From positions 1 to 25,825 of the IMG/VR virus record IMGVR_UViG_3300022822_000077: DNA of 25,825 bases, one strand, 5' to 3'. A program made the translations under genes and the position numbers. The stretch is from a virus. Shown piece after piece: positions 20,683-25,825 of this stretch (position 1 is the first letter of the stretch; each line of letters begins with the position of its first letter). The notes under the pieces are model-generated. The model saw only the letters and a program-made list of their open reading frames with translations. It was not told the origin of the DNA and did no database searches.

Positions 20683-20841
20683 TTATTTTTTATGGTTTGG
20701 GTTTCTTTGAAGGTTAGCTACATGATCAGGATGCTTTTCGTATGCTTTATAAAATTCGTTAGCTTCTGCTCGATCATTGCTTTCAAATAATACCTTGCCA
20801 TTATTGCCTTTGTCGCTGTCATCTGTTACTTGATATTTCAT
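20683..20841 (-). CDS. 52-residue first gene of the small-gene operon
   Basis: ATG at 20839-20841, weak ribosome site (CAGAGA), stop TAA at 20683-20685. The product is MKYQVTDDSDKGNNGKVLFE followed by a helix (SNDRAEANEFYKAYEKHPDH) and a polar end. It is a strand-loop-strand-helix layout like small single-domain phage proteins. It lies about 26 bases after the predicted start site of the promoter at 20874-20902 and just before a hairpin terminator, so its mRNA should be the most abundant of the operon. Function unknown. Its strong promoter and position suggest an early host-directed function. Confidence 0.58.
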   Translation of the reverse strand: MKYQVTDDSDKGNNGKVLFESNDRAEANEFYKAYEKHPDHVANLQRNPNHKK

Positions 20842-20861
20842 TTTTTTTATCTCTGAATTAA

Positions 20862-20890
20862 TTAATGTAAGTTATTATAATATACATTAA
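20862..20890. promoter_or_regulatory. Operator-like inverted repeat over the small-gene promoter
   Basis: TTAATGTA (20862-20869) and its exact reverse complement TACATTAA (20883-20890) are separated by 13 bases, with centres 21 bp apart (two helical turns). The repeat brackets the -10 element (20874-20879) and start region. This is the geometry of a repressor operator; the binding protein is not known. Confidence 0.55.
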
Positions 20891-20902
20891 CCATTAAGTA
20901 AA
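20874..20902 (-). promoter_or_regulatory. Early promoter for the small-gene operon
   Basis: Read leftward, TTTACT (20902-20897) is followed after 17 bases by TATAAT (20879-20874), a perfect -10. Transcription would begin near 20867 and run through genes 20841 to 18116. The same TTTACT-17 form occurs at the two divergent promoters near 24.95 kb. The upstream HNH gene ends ten bases before the -35. Confidence 0.65.
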
Positions 20903-20912
20903 CTATTAAGTG

Positions 20913-21353
20913 TTACAAACCAGAATTTAAAGCTTCGCCGTTTAGCTGATGCCATTTGTTGTGGCAGGCAGGACAAAGCCAATTAACCACCAAAGGAAAA
21001 GCATAATCGCAGTGATGACCTTCAATTCTATCTGTGTTAATAAAACATTTTTCACAACAGGAAGGCTTTATTATTTTCTTATCTCTAACGGCATTGCCTA
21101 CAATTATATTGGCTGATCGCTTAATTGGATTTTGACTAGCCCACTTTTTTTTTGCTTTATTTGCAGCTTTTCGGCCTAAGTCGGTTTTTAAATAAGCTTC
21201 TCTTGACTTAACTCTTTGCGGGTCGTTGTTTCTTTGCTTGTCATATATTGATTGGCACAATTTACAATGCGCTGCAAGCCCGTCATTTGAAGCTGACCTT
21301 AAACCGAAGTCTTGACTAACTTTTTTTAAATTACATTTATTGCAAAGTTTCAT
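20913..21353 (-). CDS. HNH-endonuclease-like zinc protein
   Basis: The 146-residue protein has an N-terminal zinc ribbon (KLCNKCNLKKVSQDFG ... AAHCKLCQS; C4, C7, C30, C33) and a basic helical middle. The C-terminal HNH-type core has two CxxC pairs (C100/C103 and C127/C130) bracketing the catalytic region EGHHCDYAFPLVVNWLC, with H113 and H114, and the last His at 135 (CHNKWH). This is the beta-beta-alpha metal nuclease layout seen in phage HNH proteins. It could be a free-standing homing nuclease or a DNA-processing enzyme. It lies between SSB and the small-gene promoter, in the same direction. The ribosome site (GGGAA) is weak. Confidence 0.72.
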   Translation of the reverse strand: MKLCNKCNLKKVSQDFGLRSASNDGLAAHCKLCQSIYDKQRNNDPQRVKSREAYLKTDLGRKAANKAKKKWASQNPIKRSANIIVGNAVRDKKIIKPSCCEKCFINTDRIEGHHCDYAFPLVVNWLCPACHNKWHQLNGEALNSGL

Positions 21354-21395
21354 AGATTAATTCCCAAAGGAAGATATTTTAACACAACCCAAGGG

Positions 21396-21411
21396 AATGT
21401 CTATAGACGTT
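21396..21411. repeat. Near-perfect 16-bp palindrome at the end of ssb
   Basis: GTCTATAGAC (21399-21408) is a perfect ten-base palindrome, extended to AA-n-...-n-TT on both sides (21396-21411). It sits in the short gap between the SSB stop and the HNH gene start. It may be an operator or nuclease recognition site, but it is too short for confidence. Confidence 0.3.
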
Positions 21412-21896
21412 CAGAACGGAATATCGTCGCTCAAGTCTTCCATCAGTGGGCGTGAGTTTTGTTCAGGTTGGTTAGATGGGGATTGTTGGTCGTTTTTAGG
21501 CTGTTGTGGGCTGCTTGCTTGATTACCTGATGAAGTGCCAGTGTTGTTATTAGAACCGCCACCACCGCCCAGCATTTGCATTTCATTGGATATAATTTCA
21601 GTTGTATAGCGATCAACCCCATCTTTGTCTGTCCATTTGCGTGTTTGCAATTTTCCTTCTATATAAACTTGGGCCCCTTTTGTTAAGTACTCGCCTGCAA
21701 TCTCAGCTAATCGATTAAAAAATATAACACGATGCCATTCAACCTTTTCGACTGGCTGCCCCGTTTGTTTGTCCTTCCATGCCTCGGTTGTAGCAATTGA
21801 GATATTTGTGACATAGTTGCCATTAGGCATAACCCTAACCTCTGGATCTTGGCCTAGATTGCCAATAAGTGTGACTCGATTAATTCCTCTGCTCAT
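21411..21896 (-). CDS. ssb: Single-stranded DNA-binding protein
   Basis: The 161-residue protein matches bacterial SSB throughout. The N-terminal OB fold has [21 protein letters not shown], then [58 protein letters not shown] and [16 protein letters not shown] Gly/Gln/Ser/Asn-rich linker (about 112-150) follows, with the acidic tip DLSDDIPF that recruits host replication and repair proteins. It forms tetramers on single strands made during replication and recombination. The ribosome site AGAGGAAG precedes the ATG. It is in the recombination operon with RecT and the exonuclease, so it would protect and hand over ssDNA to the annealase. The tail form fits a gammaproteobacterial host. Confidence 0.96.
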   Translation of the reverse strand: MSRGINRVTLIGNLGQDPEVRVMPNGNYVTNISIATTEAWKDKQTGQPVEKVEWHRVIFFNRLAEIAGEYLTKGAQVYIEGKLQTRKWTDKDGVDRYTTEIISNEMQMLGGGGGSNNNTGTSSGNQASSPQQPKNDQQSPSNQPEQNSRPLMEDLSDDIPF

Positions 21897-21908
21897 TGTT
21901 ACTTCCTC

Positions 21909-22115
21909 TTAATTTAAGTTATAGATTTTTTCATCGTAGCGATTAACTTTTGTTAATGCCTCCACTGCAACACAGCCAGCCTTGCCCTCAAGCCATGCCA
22001 CATTGCTTCCGCAAACAACACCTAATTCAACAACTTTATATGCTTGATGCATTAATGGTTCTTGACCAATAACTGAGCTATAAAAAACATAATCATCAAT
22101 TTTTATTTTTTCCAC
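21909..22115 (-). CDS. Hypothetical small protein, GTG start (68 aa)
   Basis: The frame extends upstream to a TTG at 22160, which would lie on a hairpin, but a GTG at 22113-22115 has AAGGGA about six bases upstream and is preferred. The product begins MEKIKIDDYVFYSSVIGQE (initiator GTG read as Met) and continues PLMHQAYKVVELGVVCGSN, WLEGKAGCVAVEALTKVNRY. The strand-rich pattern suggests a small barrel, with two Cys. A perfect 9-bp hairpin (22133-22160) lies in its leader. It sits between the exonuclease and SSB genes, so it may modulate recombination. No family is recognised. Confidence 0.55.
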   Translation of the reverse strand: MEKIKIDDYVFYSSVIGQEPLMHQAYKVVELGVVCGSNVAWLEGKAGCVAVEALTKVNRYDEKIYNLN

Positions 22116-22132
22116 AATTATTCCCTTATTAA

Positions 22133-22160
22133 TTGCAAGGCCGATAAAACAGCCTTGCAA
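22133..22160 (-). promoter_or_regulatory. Perfect 9-bp hairpin in the leader of the GTG-start gene
   Basis: TTGCAAGGC (22133-22141) and GCCTTGCAA (22152-22160) form a nine-pair stem with a ten-base loop (22142-22151). It lies between the exonuclease stop and the ribosome site of the small gene. There is no proper U run after it on either strand, so it is less likely a terminator and more likely an mRNA processing, stability or translation-control element. Confidence 0.5.
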
Positions 22161-22170
22161 TATTTAATGG

Positions 22171-22971
22171 TTAGTTAGATAAGCCAAGCTTTTTTGCAAA
22201 CTCATCTTTTATTCTTTTTGCTATAATTAATCGCTCCTTCATTACTTCAATAAAGTAATTATCGCGTTGAATTATGATATGACAAAACTTAAATTTGTCC
22301 AACTTTGCATAAGGATTATAGTTGGCAAAGTACCAATGATCTGCGCCTGTGACAAACATCGCTGTCTGTACCTGAACAAAATGGTCGAACTCTTCCCGCA
22401 TAAGGTCATCATTGTTTTTTATCATCATGTTTCTTAAATGAACCAAAGGGCTTTTGCATTTTACTTCTGCGCCAGTCTCAATAATATCAAACTCATTAAT
22501 CACAATGCCATCTGGCGTAACACCAACACTGTCAGCGTGTATGTGTATTTGCTCATCACCGATATTTGTAAAGTTTAACCCTGTCGCTTCAATTAGTTTT
22601 TCCATGCATTCAACTTCTCGCTCCTCACCGTTGCGAGTGCTTGCTGTACTAAAGTTAAGTGATGGGTCAATATAAAAGTGTTCTTCAAGTGCCTTTGATT
22701 CTGCGTATGTAACAAGGCCTACAGAAGGTTTGTGAAACTGCATGGCTTTCCATGTCTTATTGATTAAGTCGCCCGTAACATTGCATGAAACACTTGCTTT
22801 GGCTTCACCAACAAGAGGTTTGCCACCATGAATTTTAATAAAATGCGAAAGCTCTCTAAATTCTGGAAAGTTTGAATCGGGCTCTACATCTTGCCACCCT
22901 GCCATTAGTGCGTGATTGCCTGATGCAGTAAAGTTGCCTTGTCGTTGTTGCAATAGTTCTTCTGATAACAT
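22171..22971 (-). CDS. YqaJ-type viral exonuclease (alkaline exonuclease-like)
   Basis: The 266-residue protein follows RecT and has the YqaJ/lambda exonuclease core. An N-terminal helix region (EELLQQRQGNFTASGNHALMAGW) precedes FSTASTRNGEEREVECMEKL. The catalytic block GVTPDGIV with Asp154 is followed by TGAEVKCKSP with the E-x-K pair (E169, K171) and by FDHFVQVQTAMFVTGADHWYFANYNP, in which the conserved Gln-x-Gln lies. It degrades 5' ends to leave 3' overhangs, which RecT anneals. AGGAG precedes the ATG, and the recT stop is three bases upstream. It is a working recombinase pair by position and motifs. Confidence 0.82.
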   Translation of the reverse strand: MLSEELLQQRQGNFTASGNHALMAGWQDVEPDSNFPEFRELSHFIKIHGGKPLVGEAKASVSCNVTGDLINKTWKAMQFHKPSVGLVTYAESKALEEHFYIDPSLNFSTASTRNGEEREVECMEKLIEATGLNFTNIGDEQIHIHADSVGVTPDGIVINEFDIIETGAEVKCKSPLVHLRNMMIKNNDDLMREEFDHFVQVQTAMFVTGADHWYFANYNPYAKLDKFKFCHIIIQRDNYFIEVMKERLIIAKRIKDEFAKKLGLSN

Positions 22972-22973
22972 TT

Positions 22974-23918
22974 TTATTCTCCTGATACTGGGTTTTGTGG
23001 GCTGTCTTCAATTTCACCATCGAGTGGTTCAAGAACTTGCAGCTTGCTTATTGAAAACGTCATTTCTGGCGTTAGTGTGTGTTGCGCTTGCAGTTGAGTT
23101 AAAATCGATGTTGCTTTTGTTCTCCCTGTCTTGACATATTCTGTCCATGTTGGGAAAAAATTGTCAAACTTTTCTTGAGGATAAAGCGCTGGCTTTGTTA
23201 AGTCTTTTTGTGCCTCTTGTTCAGAAACATTTGTAAGGTTGATCGCTGACTGTAAATCTGTTGATTTAGAAAGGTCGACTGGCATTTTAGAAATAACTTG
23301 TTTGATAGCCTTAGCTATAAACATTTGCTCAGCCCATTTGTTATGCGGTGAGTGAGGTGATGCTATAGAAGGTGAGCTAGCAACAATTTTATGAATCATG
23401 TCGGCAGGTACAAAGGCTGATGTGTCTTGGCCACTTTCAATATCTTTTACTGATACGATTACACCCGTTAAATTTGTCTTAGCCCATTTATCATTTGATG
23501 ATTGCCTTTGTGTAAAGTCAGGCGTGAAATTCATTTCTTTGTTAAAGCCAAAGCCAGCTTGTGAAAAGTGGTCACATGAATAAACAATGTCTGCAAGGAC
23601 TAAATAGCCAGATCTTTTGGCTAACACTTGCCAGCCTTTATACCCAATGTCCAAGGTTGCTTTTTGTTTATAAGTTACAACATACCCTTGGCCTGCTTCA
23701 AGTGGCAAATTAAGTGTCAATGCCTGAATGCCACATTCAATAATAGATTCAGGGGTGCAATTTTTGAGGCCATCATTGAGACAGATTTTTAATATTCTGG
23801 TCTTAAAGATTTCCATTTTCTTTGCGTCTTTGCCTAACAATGATGTGACTTGCTCTTTTATCTGATCGACCTCCAGAGCATTCATTGCCTTGTCTTCTCT
23901 TTTAGCTACCTGTGTCAT
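22974..23918 (-). CDS. recT: RecT-family single-strand annealing protein
   Basis: The 314-residue protein shows the RecT pattern. An N-terminal helical part contains CLNDGLKNCTPESIIECGIQA and LTLNLPLEAGQGYVVTYK, the 'L-P---GQ-Y-V-Y----TL-IGYKG' hallmark. IGYKGWQVLAKRSGYLVLADIVYSCD and the GVIVSVKDIESGQDTSAFVPADMIHK strands follow. A helix bundle with WAEQMFIAKAIKQVISKMPVD comes next, and the C-terminal quarter (from about 250) is low complexity. It binds ssDNA and pairs it with homologous strands, working with the downstream exonuclease and SSB. AAGGA precedes the ATG. Typical length is about 270, so this one has a modest extension. Confidence 0.92.
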   Translation of the reverse strand: MTQVAKREDKAMNALEVDQIKEQVTSLLGKDAKKMEIFKTRILKICLNDGLKNCTPESIIECGIQALTLNLPLEAGQGYVVTYKQKATLDIGYKGWQVLAKRSGYLVLADIVYSCDHFSQAGFGFNKEMNFTPDFTQRQSSNDKWAKTNLTGVIVSVKDIESGQDTSAFVPADMIHKIVASSPSIASPHSPHNKWAEQMFIAKAIKQVISKMPVDLSKSTDLQSAINLTNVSEQEAQKDLTKPALYPQEKFDNFFPTWTEYVKTGRTKATSILTQLQAQHTLTPEMTFSISKLQVLEPLDGEIEDSPQNPVSGE

Positions 23919-23929
23919 AATATTTTCCT

Positions 23930-24892
23930 TTAGTATTGAACGGTGAGGTTTCTCATTTGTTTTCTATGCAAAGCCAATGCGATTGCTTTGGCTGTAGGCT
24001 CATCTATATCAAACCACATTAAGTCTGCTTTTATTTCACCAAGCACCCTAATGGTGTTTAGTTGATCGGCTTCTCGGACTTCTTTGGCTTTGTCAATAAC
24101 CTGTTGGGCATCTTTTTGGCGTTGTATTTCATCAAGCCTTGCCTCTTCAACTAATTGATCGGCTTTAATTTTTGCAACCCTTATAGCTTCCAGTCTCATA
24201 ACTTCAACATTTTCATCATGTATTTTTTTTTGCTTTTCATATAATATTTTATCATCTGCAAGTTTTTGAGTTGCTTGTTTTGCTTCTTCTAAAAGCCTAA
24301 CTGATTCAATGTCTCTTGCTATGCCGTCAGCAATAATTTTGGCCGTTGCATCTGCCGCTATTTTTTTATCACGAACCTCTTGTTCAGCTTTTTGCTCGGC
24401 CTGCCTTTTGATGGCCATTTGATTTTCAACCTCAATATTGTCAGCCAATTCTCTGTCATATTTGCCAGCAAATAATAATGCAATTTCATGGTCAGTTTCT
24501 TTTTGCTCGGCAACATCTATTAGCCTTTGAGCTTCAAGTGATGCGGCAAAAGCAACACGCTGGTCATCTTCCCATTTAACAACCGACTTAATGGCTTCGG
24601 CTTTTAGCTCATCAAGATCATCACGCATTGACTTTCTATTTATATCAACCGCTTTTTTCTTTTGAGCCCAATCATCAGTGAGTGATTTACCGAGGGCATC
24701 TAGCTTTGTTTTTAGCTTGGAAACTTTATGGCCTAATGACTTGGTTTTTTTGCGGCCTACCTCGGTTGATAAATCATGCTTAAAAGATCTTACAAAAAGC
24801 CTAGTTTCATTAATGATTGAATCTAAACCTCCGCTTTTAGAAAATGCAGCCAGTGCAGTTTCATCTTTGATTTCTGTCATTTCTTTATTCAT
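23930..24892 (-). CDS. Coiled-coil protein leading the recombination operon
   Basis: The 320-residue protein is almost wholly helical. A globular N-terminal zone (residues 1-110) contains KSLGHKVSKLKTKLDALGKSLTDDWAQKKKAVDINRKSMRDDLDELKAEAIK. A long charged coiled coil follows (roughly 115-280, rich in Ala, Glu, Lys, Gln), then a short end (IKADLMWFDIDEPTAKAIALALHRKQM). Similar proteins precede recT in several phage recombination operons, where they are uncharacterised; some are labelled DUF1351-like. It may be a structural or annealing cofactor. The promoter at 24944-24972 lies about 45 bases upstream and the ribosome site is AAGGA. It ends 11 bases before the recT start. Confidence 0.65.
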   Translation of the reverse strand: MNKEMTEIKDETALAAFSKSGGLDSIINETRLFVRSFKHDLSTEVGRKKTKSLGHKVSKLKTKLDALGKSLTDDWAQKKKAVDINRKSMRDDLDELKAEAIKSVVKWEDDQRVAFAASLEAQRLIDVAEQKETDHEIALLFAGKYDRELADNIEVENQMAIKRQAEQKAEQEVRDKKIAADATAKIIADGIARDIESVRLLEEAKQATQKLADDKILYEKQKKIHDENVEVMRLEAIRVAKIKADQLVEEARLDEIQRQKDAQQVIDKAKEVREADQLNTIRVLGEIKADLMWFDIDEPTAKAIALALHRKQMRNLTVQY

Positions 24893-24943
24893 ATGCTTTA
24901 GTTCCTTAATGTTTTAATAGATTTGTTATATATTTAGAGTTAC

Positions 24944-24972
24944 ATAATAAACGATAAAGCATTACAAGTAAA
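24944..24972 (-). promoter_or_regulatory. Leftward early promoter for the recombination operon
   Basis: Reading left, TTTACT (24972-24967) and TATTAT (24949-24944) are 17 bases apart; transcription would start near 24937, about 45 bases before the first ATG. The -35 lies within the inverted repeat at 24962-24982. The hexamers are identical to those of the rightward promoter at 25004. Confidence 0.62.
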
Positions 24973-24982
24973 TACTTTGTAA
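24962..24982. promoter_or_regulatory. Candidate operator overlapping the leftward -35
   Basis: TTACAA (24962-24967) and TTGTAA (24977-24982) form a six-base inverted repeat with a nine-base centre. They straddle the -35 of the leftward promoter, a suitable position for a repressor. The half-site differs from that at 20862-20890. Confidence 0.42.
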
Positions 24983-25003
24983 GACTTTAATTCATATAAT
25001 ATG

Positions 25004-25032
25004 TTTACTTTATAAGGAATAGCTATTATTAT
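25004..25032 (+). promoter_or_regulatory. Rightward early promoter for the replication genes
   Basis: TTTACT (25004-25009) and TATTAT (25027-25032) are separated by 17 bases, giving a start near 25039, about 23 bases before the ATG at 25062. AATAGCTATT (25018-25027), a perfect palindrome, covers the spacer up to the first base of the -10 and may be an operator. Confidence 0.6.
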
Positions 25033-25061
25033 GACGTTTTACACTAACTCAAGGATCAATC

Positions 25062-25214
25062 ATGGCCAAGAAAGCTATCATCGCATTAACTGAATCTCAG
25101 TGGACACACCTCAATGATGTGAAATCTAAAACCTTAAAAAGCTATACGGTACAGATTAGGGATTTACTGCAAAAGGAAATAGACAGCATTAAGCAGGCAA
25201 AAGAAGCGGGGTAA
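25062..25214 (+). CDS. Small ribbon-helix-helix-like regulator candidate (50 aa)
   Basis: ATG 25062 has a strong AAGGA ribosome site six bases upstream, and its stop is three bases before the next start. The 50-residue product has the strand-helix-helix pattern of Arc/MetJ-type proteins: a short N-terminal strand (KKAIIALT), a helix (ESQWTHLNDVKSKT) and a second helix (SYTVQIRDLLQKEIDSI) with a basic/polar end. Such proteins bind palindromic operators as dimers. Its gene lies at the divergent promoters, next to inverted repeats, consistent with autoregulation. The fold is inferred from sequence pattern only, and a short replication accessory protein is also possible. Confidence 0.55.
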   Translation: MAKKAIIALTESQWTHLNDVKSKTLKSYTVQIRDLLQKEIDSIKQAKEAG

Positions 25215-25217
25215 TTA

Positions 25218-25825
25218 ATGCACTATTATAAATTTAACATTTCTGATTGGGCTCTTGGTACGGCTCACCTTAGTTTGATTGAAGAGGCTATTTATTTTCG
25301 ACTGATTAATCATTATTACGATACAGAAAAGCCAATACCAGAGGAAACCCACTCGGTTGTTCGTCGCTTAAGGTTGGGTAGCGAGTCGGATAGCGTTCAG
25401 ATAATTCTTGATGAATTTTTTACATTAACTGATAAAGGTTATGTTAATTATCGATGTGAAGAAATTTTAAAAGATTATAGAAAAACTTCAAAGAAAAACA
25501 AGCAAAATGGGTCAAAGGGCGGGAGACCTAGCAAAAATGCGGCCCCCAAAGAAACCCAAGAAGAACCCAGTGGGTTAATTTCGGTTAGCCAAAATAACCC
25601 TAACCAAGAACCACTAACCACTAACCAAGAACCACTAACCACTAACCAAGAAATACTAACCACTAACCAGAAACCAATAGCTAAAATTAATGAAAAGAAT
25701 AAAACAACTAAAAAAACATCTGTTGTTGATTCAGTTGATTACTCACCATTAAATATTAGTGATTGCCAAATTGATGAGATATTAAAAATTAGGCTTAAAA
25801 ATTGCCTTACATCAAAAAAAGCAAA
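25218..25825 (+). CDS. DUF1376 replication protein, partial at 3' end
   Basis: The 5' 202 codons are present and the frame runs to the window edge. The N-terminus MHYYKFNISDWALGTAHLSL, then EEAIYFRLINHYYDTEKPIP, is the DUF1376 (YdaU-like) winged-helix signature of phage replication initiator proteins. The domain ends near residue 90, followed by a basic segment (KTSKKNKQNGSKGGRPSKN) common in this family. Then a tandem repeat linker occurs (NQEPLTT repeats, residues about 129-153), coded by 21-bp direct repeats (25602-25675). Such proteins act like lambda O, binding origin repeats within their own gene. GGGG before the ATG and the three-base gap to the previous gene indicate coupled translation. 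Confidence 0.82.
   Translation, partial: MHYYKFNISDWALGTAHLSLIEEAIYFRLINHYYDTEKPIPEETHSVVRRLRLGSESDSVQIILDEFFTLTDKGYVNYRCEEILKDYRKTSKKNKQNGSKGGRPSKNAAPKETQEEPSGLISVSQNNPNQEPLTTNQEPLTTNQEILTTNQKPIAKINEKNKTTKKTSVVDSVDYSPLNISDCQIDEILKIRLKNCLTSKKA
25602..25675 (+). repeat. 21-bp tandem direct repeats, candidate origin iterons
   Basis: Units begin at 25602, 25623 and 25644, with a partial fourth at 25665. The first two are identical and the third differs at two bases. The unit is built on AACCAAGAACCACTAACC and encodes NQEPLTT. It lies within the DUF1376 replication gene, where lambdoid phages place their origin repeats. The minus strand has GG-rich spacing. Function as iterons is inferred. Confidence 0.7.

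Noticed and set aside
25031-25093. Short frame from ATG 25031
   Set aside because: No ribosome site; overlaps the better supported 25062 gene in another frame.
25475-25663. 62-residue minus-strand frame with repeated Trp-Leu-Val
   Set aside because: It is the antisense of the 21-bp repeats in the replication gene.
25602-25675. CRISPR-like array
   Set aside because: The units are directly adjacent without spacers and in frame with a coding sequence.

Overview
This is an AT-rich segment of a tailed bacteriophage, or of a prophage since attachment ends are not visible. The phage has a contractile tail (myovirus morphology). The host is probably a Gram-negative gammaproteobacterium. This is inferred from the SSB acidic tail ending in DDIPF, the recT/YqaJ recombination operon, the DUF1376-type replication protein and the low-GC coding style. 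No integrase, repressor, tRNA, IS or CRISPR is seen, so the lifestyle cannot be decided from this window.

Layout. (1) 1-17924, all + strand, is the late region. It opens with the end of an SPP1 gp7/Mu gpF-type head morphogenesis gene and two virion-like accessory genes. A protease-scaffold fusion (DUF2213), a decoration-like protein and the major capsid protein (DUF2184-like) follow. Next come the connector and neck genes, including a 33-residue membrane microprotein. Tail genes follow: sheath (DUF3383), tube, a chaperone pair expressed by -1 frameshifting on tandem slippery heptamers, and a short tape measure protein. The baseplate set is compact: Dit-like protein, plug, hub, gp138-like spike, gp25-like, J-like and DUF2612 proteins. 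The late region ends with a fibre, its probable chaperone and a lysis cassette (M15 peptidase endolysin, 3TM holin and other small membrane proteins). (2) 17925-18115 is the convergent junction, with two terminator hairpins. (3) 18116-20841, - strand, is a run of ten tiny ORFan genes, several with signal peptides or membrane anchors. A TTTACT-17-TATAAT promoter overlapped by an operator-like inverted repeat drives them. (4) 20913-24892, - strand, is the recombination module: coiled-coil protein, RecT annealase, YqaJ-type exonuclease, a small gene behind a perfect hairpin, SSB, then an HNH protein. (5) 24893-25061 is a divergent control region with two promoters of the same TTTACT-17-TATTAT form. 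(6) 25062-25825, + strand, starts the replication module: a ribbon-helix-helix-like 50-residue protein and a DUF1376 replication protein with 21-bp tandem repeats that may be the origin. This last gene runs off the window.

How it works together. The two early arms leave 24.95 kb in opposite directions. Leftward transcription yields recombination and SSB functions, then host-interaction candidates. Rightward transcription yields replication. The late operon runs rightward into the terminators at 18 kb, where it meets the leftward arm. The least described parts are the small-gene cluster, the RNA structure ahead of the tail chaperones, the microprotein in the neck operon, the two-TM/beta-rich lysis-region protein and the RHH/operator control circuit.
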